Source: Pseudomonas sp. CCI4.2
Lineage (GTDB): Bacteria; Pseudomonadota; Gammaproteobacteria; Pseudomonadales; Pseudomonadaceae
DNA length: 64,000 nucleotides
Assembly (NCBI RefSeq): GCF_034350045.1
Contig: NZ_CP133781.1
Span: 3,954,501-4,018,500 of the forward strand
Direction: 5' to 3'
In this document: piece after piece, positions 55,782 through 63,139 of the stretch
How positions within the stretch are numbered: the stretch's first letter is position 1
Layout of the letters: every line of letters begins with the position of its first letter
The notes under the pieces: model-generated
Databases searched by the model: none
What the model saw: only the letters and a program-made list of their open reading frames with translations
Told to the model about the DNA's origin: nothing
Position numbers and translations under genes: made by a program

Positions 55782-57020
55782 TTAACCGCGTGGGGAAGCG
55801 TTGCTTGCCAATTTGGCTGCCACTGCTGCTTGCTGAACATTGCTGGCCTCAAGCGCTTCACGCTGTTTGGCGAGAGCAGCGAGGGTTTCAGCGCTGGCCA
55901 TCGGGCTCATTTCAGGGTCTACCACGGTACCAGGGCGAACCCGTTGCAAGCCCTTGACCACGATGGTGTCGTCTTTGCTCAAGCCGCTGCGGACGATACG
56001 CAGGCCTTCGAGTTTCGGACCCAGTTCAACGCTGCGGTAAGCCGATTTGTTGTCAGCGCCTATAACCAGTACGAACTTTTTACCCAAATCGGTACCGACG
56101 GCTTCATCGTTGATCAACACCGCAGAGTAGGTGCCGCTGCCGACCAGCTTCAAACGGGCATACAGGCCGGGTGTGAACTGACCGTCGGCGTTATCAAACA
56201 CTGCGCGCCCAAGAATGGTGCCGGTTTGCGGATTGACCTGGTTGTCGATGAAATTCATCGTGCCTTGGTGGGTGTTGCCTTCCTCGTTGGACAGACCCAG
56301 GAATACTGGGGTGGCCTGACCGCGTTTACCTTTGCGTGCCAGCTCTTTGTATTTCAGAAAAACACGTTCGTCCGCGTCGAAGTAGGCGTACACCTTGTCG
56401 GTGGAAACCACACTGGTCAGCGCTGTCACGTCGGCGGTCACGATGTTGCCGGCGGTGATTTCTGCACGGCTGACGCGGCCACTGATCGGCGACGTCACGC
56501 GGGTGAAGCTCAGGTTCAGGCGAGCAAGATCCAGTTGAGCCTGGATGGCATCGACACCGGCTTTTGCTTCTTGGGCGGAGGTGGTACGGGTGTCAGCCAG
56601 TTCGGCGGAGATCGCGTTGCTGCTCAGCAGGCGCTGGCCACGTTGCGCTTCATTACCGGTACGGGTTTGTGCGGCGCGGGCTTGAGCCAGCTGGGCTTGC
56701 AGACGATGAACTTCGGAGAGGAACGGGCGAGGGTCAATCTGGTACAGCGTGTCGCCTTTTTTCACCAGGGCACCGTCGGTGAAAGAAACTTGATCGATCT
56801 GGCCGGAAACCCTTGGGCGGATTTCAACGGTTTCCGGTGCTTCCAAGCGGCCAGTGAACTCGTCCCATTCGTTGACAGGCTGTTCGAGTACCTTGGCCAC
56901 GGTCACTTTCGCAGCAGCGGGTGCGGCTGCCGCTGCAGGGCCGTGCTGACCACAGGCACTGATCACGATCAGTGCCAGTGCAGCAAGGGGATAGCGCAAG
57001 TGATTGAATGACTGTGCCAT
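55782..57020 (-). CDS. mexE: RND efflux membrane-fusion lipoprotein MexE
   Basis: 412 residues. Signal and lipobox LIVISAC (lipid about Cys22), then an Ala-rich linker, barrel-sandwich/lipoyl domain and coiled coil (SEVHRLQAQLAQARAAQTRTGNEAQRGQRLLSSNAISAELADTR), and beta domains (GIVTADV, FVLVIGADNKSAYRSVELGPKLEGLRIVRSGL). It links MexF to OprN in the periplasm. The start lies six bases after a 10-bp hairpin that contains its GGCGGA ribosome site. First gene of the operon, 120 bases downstream of mexT. Confidence 0.95.
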   Translation of the reverse strand: MAQSFNHLRYPLAALALIVISACGQHGPAAAAAPAAAKVTVAKVLEQPVNEWDEFTGRLEAPETVEIRPRVSGQIDQVSFTDGALVKKGDTLYQIDPRPFLSEVHRLQAQLAQARAAQTRTGNEAQRGQRLLSSNAISAELADTRTTSAQEAKAGVDAIQAQLDLARLNLSFTRVTSPISGRVSRAEITAGNIVTADVTALTSVVSTDKVYAYFDADERVFLKYKELARKGKRGQATPVFLGLSNEEGNTHQGTMNFIDNQVNPQTGTILGRAVFDNADGQFTPGLYARLKLVGSGTYSAVLINDEAVGTDLGKKFVLVIGADNKSAYRSVELGPKLEGLRIVRSGLSKDDTIVVKGLQRVRPGTVVDPEMSPMASAETLAALAKQREALEASNVQQAAVAAKLASNASPRG

Positions 57021-57026
57021 GGGAAT

Positions 57027-57057
57027 AATCCGCCAATATTCGTTGAGTTGGCGGATT
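57027..57057 (-). promoter_or_regulatory. Hairpin masking the mexE ribosome site
   Basis: AATCCGCCAA (57027-57036) and TTGGCGGATT (57048-57057) form a perfect 10-bp dyad with an 11-base spacer. On the mexE message the 3' arm ends GGCGGATT, followed by ATTCCC and the ATG, so the likely Shine-Dalgarno lies in the stem. It may act as RNA structure or as a DNA operator. Confidence 0.6.
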
Positions 57058-57096
57058 CTGTTCTGACAGCTTGTATTGCACGAATCGAATAAACCG

Positions 57097-57120
57097 AAGG
57101 TTAATATCAGTGGGAATGAT
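57097..57120 (-). promoter_or_regulatory. Candidate MexT binding box upstream of mexE
   Basis: On the minus strand the sequence reads ATCA-N5-ACTGAT-N4-ACCTT, close to the published MexT motif ATCA-N5-GTCGAT-N4-ACYAT (from memory). It lies about 77-100 bases before the mexE start, between mexT and mexE. Confidence 0.5.
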
Positions 57121-57140
57121 AGATACCCCCCTCGAAGGCT

Positions 57141-58058
57141 CTAGATCAGGCTATCGGGGTCACCAAAGAACATTTGAATGCGAGAACGCAGCCAGCGCTC
57201 GCCCGGATCGTTGTCCTGCGAGCCGCGCCATGCCATGTGTAAATCGAAGGTGCGGGTTTCGATGGGGACGTCCTCGGAGCGTACACCGCCTGCGGCCGTC
57301 AGCACTTCTGCCGCGTAATCTGGAACCGTCGCAACGATATCCGTGCCCGCGATCAGCGTCGCCAGACCGTTGAATTGCGGAACCGCCAGAACCACATGGC
57401 GCTTACGGCCGACCTTTTCCAAGTGTTCATCGATAAACCCACCCAAGTCGCCAGCAAACGAGACCAATGCATGAGGGCGCGCGCAGAAATCATCCAGGCT
57501 CAAGGGGCCAGGCACGGTATCGGCCCGCAATAACTTGGGTTTACTGCGGCGCAAGACTTTGCGCTTGGCGTTGGCGGGCAGGTCAGTGGTGTAGCTGACG
57601 CCAATGGAAATTTCCCCAGAAGCCAACAGCGCGGGCATCAAAATGTAGTTCACGCGGCGAACCACCAGCACGATGCCGGGCGCTTCAGAACGTAGCCGTT
57701 TTAATAGCGAAGGCAGTAACGCGAACTCCGCGTCATCGGACAAGCCGATCCGGAAGACGGTTGTGCTAGTCGCTGGGTCGAATTCCGACGCGCGACTGAC
57801 GGCCGTTGAAATGGAGTCAAGGGCCGGGGAGAGCAACGCGAAAATTTCCACCGCACGGGCGGTGGGCTCCATGCTGCGGCCAGTGCGCACAAACAGCGGG
57901 TCATCAAACAACCCACGCAACCGCGAGAGCGCCGCACTGATCGCCGGTTGTCCGAGGAACAGCTTCTCTGCAGCACGAGTGACACTGCGCTCATGCATCA
58001 AGGTTTCGAACACGATTAGCAGGTTGAGGTCGACGCGACGCAGGTCGTTGCGATTCAT
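57141..58058 (-). CDS. mexT: LysR-type activator MexT
   Basis: 305 residues. HTH residues 1-65 (DLRRVDLNLLIVFETLMHERSVTRAAEKLFLGQPAISAALSRLRGLFDDPLFVR) and the effector domain (STTVFRIGLSDDAEFALLPSLLKRL, VVRRVNYILMPALLASGEISIGVSYTTDLPANAK) read very like P. aeruginosa MexT. It activates mexEF-oprN under electrophile/disulfide stress and in response to loss of mexS. The frame is intact, so unlike some laboratory strains there is no inactivating 8-bp repeat or frameshift. Gene order matches the aeruginosa locus. Confidence 0.95.
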   Translation of the reverse strand: MNRNDLRRVDLNLLIVFETLMHERSVTRAAEKLFLGQPAISAALSRLRGLFDDPLFVRTGRSMEPTARAVEIFALLSPALDSISTAVSRASEFDPATSTTVFRIGLSDDAEFALLPSLLKRLRSEAPGIVLVVRRVNYILMPALLASGEISIGVSYTTDLPANAKRKVLRRSKPKLLRADTVPGPLSLDDFCARPHALVSFAGDLGGFIDEHLEKVGRKRHVVLAVPQFNGLATLIAGTDIVATVPDYAAEVLTAAGGVRSEDVPIETRTFDLHMAWRGSQDNDPGERWLRSRIQMFFGDPDSLI

Positions 58059-58202
58059 AGACAGATGATCTCGGGCCGTTTGTCGATGCGTTGGTCTGTG
58101 CCAGCACGGGGCTTGCGATCGTTCTGCTCAGGCACTAATGCCTAGGTGAAAAATCGCCGAAATGAATAATACGAGGATTCTGTTGTTGGGACATCGATAA
58201 AT

Positions 58203-58250
58203 TCAACGTCAGTGGATTTATCATCAACGTCAATGATAGTCCCACGTTGA
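58203..58250. promoter_or_regulatory. Three TCAACGT-type repeats between mexT and mexS
   Basis: TCAACGTCAGTGGAT (58203-58217) and TCAACGTCAATGAT (58224-58237) are direct repeats, and ACGTTGA (58244-58250) is an inverted copy. The section ATCA-N5-GTCAAT from 58220 fits the first two blocks of the MexT motif. Position suits control of mexT and/or mexS. Confidence 0.45.
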
Positions 58251-58538
58251 AACGCTACCGTTGGGAACGCTGAGGGAACGCTCGTCGTAGGATATACCCC
58301 AATCAGAAATGCTTCCAAACGACCGAATTATAAAGGTGGGTTGCATTGTCGCGCCCACATGCTATTCAATGCGCCCCAGAAATGGCAGGATTCCAGCGGT
58401 TATTTGCCGGTGATTTTACTGACCAATAAAAATTTCAGAATCAATGACAGACATGTCGACTATTAATAGCCACTGATAGTGTTCGCGGAAAACCCCGGAT
58501 AGAGTCATGGCATTAAGGTTCATTAGGCGAGGTTCGAA

Positions 58539-59561
58539 ATGTCCCGCACAATCCGTTTTCATCAGTTTGGTCCGGCGGAGGTCCTCAAAATCGAGGAATT
58601 CCCTGCTGCGCAACCGGCACCCGGTGAGGTGCAAGTGCGCGTCGAAGCGATCGGCATCAGCTGGTATGACGTTCTATGGCGGCAGAATCTGGCACCTTCA
58701 CAAGCTCGTTTGCCGGCTGGACTTGGCCAGGAAATGGCTGGTGTTGTTTCGGCATTGGGTGAAGGCGTTACCGATTTGGCAGTCGGTGACAAAGTGGCAA
58801 GCTTCCCGGCAGCCACTGCCAACCAACATCCGGTCTACGGCGAGTTGATCGTTTTGCCTCGAGCAGCATTGACCCGCTACCCGGACCTGTTGACGCCGGT
58901 TGAAGCGAGCGTTCATTACACACCGCTGTTGATCGCCTATTTTGCCTATGTTGACCTGGCGCGGGTAAAGCCGGGGCAAACCGCACTTATCACTGACGCG
59001 ACCCACTGCGCTGGCCCGGCCTTCGTTCAAATGGGCAAGGCGTTGGGCGTGAAAGTGATCGCGGCAGCCAAATCTGCAGAGCAACGTGACAACTTGCTGG
59101 CCCTTGGGGCGGATAAAGTCGTTGTCACTGAAGAGCAAGACTTGCTGATCGCTATTAATAAATACACCGACAACCGTGGTGTAGATGTGGTGCTCGATGG
59201 TTTGGGCGGCCCGCAGATGTCGATCCTGGGTGACGTTCTTGCACCACGCGGCAGTCTCATTCTGTACGGCTTACAGGGTGGCAATCAAACACCGTTCCCG
59301 GCCTGCGCCGCGTTCCAGAAAAATATTCAGTTCTTTGTACATTGCTTGGGTAACTTCACCGGCAAGCCTGAGTTGGGTATCACACAAGACGAAGCTGCCT
59401 TGCAACGTGCGTTGCGTGAAATCAATCAGCTAACAGCTGATAGGGTATTACTGCCGCAGGTCACCCGGATATTTGCATTTGACGATGTTGTTGCAGCTCA
59501 TCGCTACATGGACCAATGCCCAGTCACCGGGCGAGCGGTATTAGTGGTCGATCCTGCTTAA
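58539..59561 (+). CDS. mexS: MexS-like quinone oxidoreductase / MDR-family dehydrogenase
   Basis: 340 residues. GroES-like N-terminal domain (GEVQVRVEAIGISWYDVLWRQN, GLGQEMAGVVSALGEGVTDLAVGDKV) and Rossmann domain (DATHCAGPAFVQMGKALGVKVIAAAKSAEQ, GVDVVLDGLGG). The catalytic zinc ligands of true alcohol dehydrogenases (Cys/His/Cys) are not evident, as in the quinone oxidoreductase branch. P. aeruginosa MexS detoxifies an electrophile whose build-up activates MexT. Divergent from mexT with 480 bases between. Ribosome site GAGG with six-base spacer. Confidence 0.92.
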   Translation: MSRTIRFHQFGPAEVLKIEEFPAAQPAPGEVQVRVEAIGISWYDVLWRQNLAPSQARLPAGLGQEMAGVVSALGEGVTDLAVGDKVASFPAATANQHPVYGELIVLPRAALTRYPDLLTPVEASVHYTPLLIAYFAYVDLARVKPGQTALITDATHCAGPAFVQMGKALGVKVIAAAKSAEQRDNLLALGADKVVVTEEQDLLIAINKYTDNRGVDVVLDGLGGPQMSILGDVLAPRGSLILYGLQGGNQTPFPACAAFQKNIQFFVHCLGNFTGKPELGITQDEAALQRALREINQLTADRVLLPQVTRIFAFDDVVAAHRYMDQCPVTGRAVLVVDPA

Positions 59562-59580
59562 TACTGTTTGTTTGCTCTGC

Positions 59581-59602
59581 CGGCGCCGCTGTTCAGGCGC
59601 CG
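59581..59602 (+). other. GC-rich hairpin after mexS
   Basis: CGGCGCC (59581-59587) and GGCGCCG (59596-59602), loop of eight bases, 20 bases past the mexS stop. Probably part of the termination zone together with the hairpin at 59647. Confidence 0.45.
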
Positions 59603-59646
59603 TGAAACGAACAGCCCGCTGTCATTTAACGTCTTTGCAGCCCAGA

Positions 59647-59678
59647 AATCTTGCCGTCATCCGGCAGGATTTTTTTTT
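59647..59678 (+). terminator. Terminator after mexS
   Basis: AATCTTGCCG (59647-59656) and CGGCAGGATT (59662-59671), 10 bp with one T-G pair, loop TCATC, then a run of Ts to 59678. Confidence 0.9.
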
Positions 59679-59723
59679 CGTCTGCAATGTTTCAACACAC
59701 GCTTAAAGTAGCTCGGGCCCGCG

Positions 59724-59750
59724 TTGCGCAAGGGGTTTGACCCTGCGCAA
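59724..59750. other. Strong hairpin in the mexS/peptide gene gap
   Basis: TTGCGCA (59724-59730) and TGCGCAA (59744-59750) pair, with GGG/CCC extending the stem across one unpaired A; loop GTTTGA. It lies about 180 bases before the 44-codon ORF and about 120 bases before its candidate promoter, so it may be an upstream regulator site or a second transcript end. Confidence 0.4.
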
Positions 59751-59867
59751 TAAACACAATGCCGAGTAAGCAGCTATTAATAAACGCGCGGCGTATAAGT
59801 AATAAACGCCGCTGAGAAAACGGAAGTTTAAAAGTTGCTGCGCTGCATTATATGAGAATTCTGTACC

Positions 59868-59895
59868 TTGTAATCATTTCTCAAATACTGATAAT
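59868..59895 (+). promoter_or_regulatory. Candidate sigma-70 promoter for the peptide/PP-loop unit
   Basis: TTGTAA (59868-59873) and GATAAT (59890-59895) with a 16-base spacer, 31 bases before the ATG of the 44-codon ORF. Confidence 0.4.
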
Positions 59896-59926
59896 AGCCC
59901 GGTAATTATTGCTCAAGGAATGAGTC

Positions 59927-60061
59927 ATGGTCGAACAACAATACATCTCCAGCTCTTCATCCCTGCCTGAACTTAACCCTTATTGCGTACGGAGTTGGGG
60001 CTGGATGACAACTGTCTATCGCTCGATAACGGGTTGTCATTGCAGCGGAATTGCCCTATGA
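59927..60061 (+). CDS. 44-residue peptide coupled to PP-loop ATPase
   Basis: ATG 59927 has AAGGAA with a suitable spacer; stop TGA (60059-60061) overlaps the ATG of the PP-loop gene as ATGA. The product begins MVEQQYISSSSSLPEL (acidic, Ser-rich), continues with a Tyr-Cys at 19-20 and an aromatic stretch near 24-31 (SWGWMTTVY), and ends TGCHCSGIAL with Cys37 and Cys39. No signal peptide or membrane segment. Layout (polar, acidic front; Cys/Trp/Ser/Thr-rich end) is that of a RiPP-type precursor with leader and core, and the coupled enzyme could modify it. Equally it could be a translation-coupling leader. Function is inference. Confidence 0.55.
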   Translation: MVEQQYISSSSSLPELNPYCVRSWGWMTTVYRSITGCHCSGIAL

Positions 60062-61554
60062 GTTCTATTCATGAACAGGCAATGAACTACGTTTACCAGC
60101 AAGTATTGCAGCGGTTGACCAGTTACTTTTCTCGCGCTGAGCGAACCGCTCTGCAACTGTTTATTCAGCGTTTAATTGTGTCCGCCGGTGGTATCGAGCG
60201 TATTGGGACTTACAAGGTGATGGTTGCGTTCAGCGGTGGAAAGGACAGTGCTTACACCGTGGCATTTTTACGTGCGGCGCAATTGAGCATCGCTAACCGG
60301 TCGCCCACCACCTTCTCCCTGCGAGTGGCCACCCTGCGTCACGCTGGCATGACGTCGGCGGTGATGGACAACATCCACCGCAGTTATTCCGCTTTATTTC
60401 TGTATGACGACCCACGCGTCGAAGTCTTGATGGTGGATCACCAGTTCGTCAGAACCTTCAATATTGAGTCACCGTTTTCTTCGGCAGGCCGTGAGCGAAA
60501 CCGCTCGGACATGCTGCTCACCGGCCACATGACGGCCGGTGACGGTCGCGCGACCTTCTGCAACAGCTGCTATTTGGGGCTAGCAGATTTTTTCGCCCGC
60601 GCAGCCTGCTGGGGTACCGGGATCGATTCACTGGTCAGCGGTGATTCACGCAAGGAACAAAAACAGTACATGGCCTGGGCCATGCGCTTGGCTGAGGGGC
60701 TCGATCTGCCTGCATCAGACTGGCGTAACCAAAGTTTCAACGGGGTACTCAAAACCGTTAGTGGAGTAGGGCAAGCGTATTATCACGAGCTGTACGGCGA
60801 GGGCGCTGAGGCCACCGGTCGAACATGCGCTTACCCGAACAAAGCAGTGGTTCCCGCATTCCTCACGCTTTTCGATCTGGTGAGCTGCAATGCAGAGGAT
60901 CATTGGCCGTTACTGATCGAATTCCTGAACTTTCAGTTTGATGACCTTTCATTCAATTTCAGTGAGTCGGATTGCGCTAATCCGATGTTGATGGCGCATA
61001 TGCGCGGCTTGCAAGCCCAGTATGTGAATGATCGCACGTACCCGGAAGGCGTCAGGGAATACCTGATACTGGCGAAAGCTTTGATGCGCGGAAAAAAAAT
61101 GCCAGAGCAATTGATCGACCAAGCCATGGCCGCCTACGACACCCTCGCAAAAATCGAGGCCAGGCGCATGCTGTCAGCGGCCCATGCGCTGGATGCATTT
61201 GGTTTGAACGATGCCCAACTGGTGTGCCTGCTGTTTGCTCCGTTTGTCGATTCCGGTCTGTTCCTTGAGGCGTTCCTTCGTCGTTGCCATCCCGGCATGC
61301 TCGTTGCGCTGCCCGACTTGCACAAAGCCCTAATGGGGTTGCCGGTGCCCGAGCACGTGACTCAATGGCTGATAGATATCAGCGGCCTGAGTAAGGTGGG
61401 TCTGCAAGCGCTGTATGGCAAAAAACGTGTGGATTTCAATGATCCAACTTCGTTGATTGCGAGGGTTCGCGCAGGGGACCCGGACAAGCGTCGAATCATG
61501 ACGGTGGATGCCGAAACGGGTGAGCCATCGGCTCAAACAGTGTCTGGGCGCTGA
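60058..61554 (+). CDS. PP-loop (N-type ATP pyrophosphatase) enzyme of unknown substrate
   Basis: 498 residues from ATG 60058; the frame is open to 59983 but that ATG lies inside the 44-codon gene. The PP-loop SGGKDS is at residues 59-64 (VMVAFSGGKDSAYTVAFL). A CxxC pair (Cys168/Cys171, FCNSCYLGL) and further Cys (RTCAYPNK, VSCNAEDH, SDCANP) could hold zinc or an iron-sulfur cluster, as in thiolating PP-loop enzymes. The C-terminal 200 residues are helical and unfamiliar. PP-loop enzymes activate a substrate by adenylation for sulfur or amide transfer. This does not fit TtcA, TilS, MnmA, QueC or GuaA by length or motifs that I know. Coupled to the peptide gene. Confidence 0.8.
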   Translation: MSSIHEQAMNYVYQQVLQRLTSYFSRAERTALQLFIQRLIVSAGGIERIGTYKVMVAFSGGKDSAYTVAFLRAAQLSIANRSPTTFSLRVATLRHAGMTSAVMDNIHRSYSALFLYDDPRVEVLMVDHQFVRTFNIESPFSSAGRERNRSDMLLTGHMTAGDGRATFCNSCYLGLADFFARAACWGTGIDSLVSGDSRKEQKQYMAWAMRLAEGLDLPASDWRNQSFNGVLKTVSGVGQAYYHELYGEGAEATGRTCAYPNKAVVPAFLTLFDLVSCNAEDHWPLLIEFLNFQFDDLSFNFSESDCANPMLMAHMRGLQAQYVNDRTYPEGVREYLILAKALMRGKKMPEQLIDQAMAAYDTLAKIEARRMLSAAHALDAFGLNDAQLVCLLFAPFVDSGLFLEAFLRRCHPGMLVALPDLHKALMGLPVPEHVTQWLIDISGLSKVGLQALYGKKRVDFNDPTSLIARVRAGDPDKRRIMTVDAETGEPSAQTVSGR

Positions 61555-61619
61555 GTGGAAATTCTTCCGGTGAAGTCTACCGGCACCCGGTCATCAACGG
61601 CCGAGGAGGGCTGTCACTC

Positions 61620-63008
61620 ATGAAAGACGTGCCTAGCTTTGCGTATCAGGCGGTGTACCTGTACCTCAATCGGTTGATCGACAACGTGCAGTCCGGCACC
61701 TCGACTAAATTGCCCTCATTGCGGCACCTTGCCGGGCGTCTGAAGGTCTCCGTTTCCACCGTTCAGTATGCGTACTGCCTGCTGGAAAAGGAGGGCCGGG
61801 TGTGCTCGATACCTAAATCCGGGTACTTCACGCTGGCGGGCGTGGATCGTCAGATACCCGACGAGGGCGGGGATTTGCTTGAAACCTTGTACGCAAATGC
61901 CCGACGCCCCGGCATGTTTGTGCTCAGCCATGACGACCCGACGGTACTGGCGTCATTGGAAAGTCCACTGTTAATGCTTGAGCGTGAGTTGATTCGACAT
62001 TACCCGCGCCGGGCCTATTCGGTGTTTCAGCCTTTTGGCGAACTTGAGCTGCGCACCGCCTTAGCAGACCGCTATACCACGTGCGCGGTGCATGGCTGGT
62101 GCTCCGATAACGTCTATGTCGGTGCTGATTTGAGTGGCGTACTCAAAATTGTCCTCGATGTCTTGGCGCTGCGTGGTGGGACGGTGTTGGTCGAATCACC
62201 CTGTTCATGGACTATTTTGCGGGTGTTGAAATCGTTCAATATCCGTGTGATCGAAGTGCCCCTCGATGCTCAAAGCTGTGTCGACCTTGCTTGTTTCCAA
62301 GCCCTGCTCAGTAAAGAAAATATCGGTTTGGCGCTGCTACCCTCTTGCGTCAGCCCGATAATCGGACCGGCTGCGGTGGAGAATCGCCGACAACTGGCCG
62401 GTTTGTTGAATCAGCACGGCGTTTGGGTGTTGGAGAACGATAGCCATGGCGAGCTGTGTTTCGAGCAATCGGCGAACCGATTGCGCGATTGGGTCAATCC
62501 TCATCGACTGATGGTGTTCTCAGCTTTCGACAAAATCATCGGACCTGAGGCGCCTTATGGTTACGTGCTGTGCAAACACCTTAGAACTGAATTGCAGCAG
62601 CACTTTCTGGTGCGCTCATTTCGGCTGTCGCCTATTCGTCAAAAAGCCATCGCCCGGCTTTACAGCACCGGGCGAATCGACCTGCACGTTATTGGGCTAA
62701 GGCGACTACTGGAAGACCGGATGCTGATGATGGCAACGCTGCTCAACGAGCGCGTCGGTGACAGCTTGCGATTTAATCTGCCCGCAGGGGGGGCGGGTAT
62801 CTGGGCCGAATGCATACAGCCCGTAAACATGCGCCAAGTATTTGATCGTCTACTCAAACAGCGAATTTCTATTGCACCCGGTGAGGTCTTTAGTCTTCAG
62901 GGGTTACACCAACAGAACCTGAGAATAAGTTTCGCCTTTGACTGGACCCAGGACATTGGCAGGGCGTTGGAGGTGCTGGACCGGGCGTTGCGCCAGGAAC
63001 GCCTGTAA
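61620..63008 (+). CDS. MocR/GntR-type regulator with aminotransferase-like domain
   Basis: 462 residues; ATG 61620 follows GAGGAGGG. Residues 1-72 form a GntR winged HTH (LPSLRHLAGRLKVSVSTVQYAYCLLEKEGRVCSIPKSGYF); the rest is a fold-type I aminotransferase-like domain. The PLP Lys is probably Lys305 (SAFDKIIGPEAPYGYVL), in a diverged form of the usual SFSK...PGLRLGY motif. MocR proteins sense PLP adducts of amines or amino acids and control nearby genes. It lies 65 bases after the PP-loop gene, same strand, so it may be co-transcribed and control this unit (inference). Confidence 0.88.
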   Translation: MKDVPSFAYQAVYLYLNRLIDNVQSGTSTKLPSLRHLAGRLKVSVSTVQYAYCLLEKEGRVCSIPKSGYFTLAGVDRQIPDEGGDLLETLYANARRPGMFVLSHDDPTVLASLESPLLMLERELIRHYPRRAYSVFQPFGELELRTALADRYTTCAVHGWCSDNVYVGADLSGVLKIVLDVLALRGGTVLVESPCSWTILRVLKSFNIRVIEVPLDAQSCVDLACFQALLSKENIGLALLPSCVSPIIGPAAVENRRQLAGLLNQHGVWVLENDSHGELCFEQSANRLRDWVNPHRLMVFSAFDKIIGPEAPYGYVLCKHLRTELQQHFLVRSFRLSPIRQKAIARLYSTGRIDLHVIGLRRLLEDRMLMMATLLNERVGDSLRFNLPAGGAGIWAECIQPVNMRQVFDRLLKQRISIAPGEVFSLQGLHQQNLRISFAFDWTQDIGRALEVLDRALRQERL

Positions 63009-63139
63009 ACAGCGGATTAAACGGTGGCGATTAAGCTTGCCAATGCCGGCCATTGATCCAAAAATATTTGCCAGCATCAGGCCATAACTGCTATCTGTAC
63101 GCCCATCCAGTATGGGCAACAAACGGCCGTTTTTCTCCA

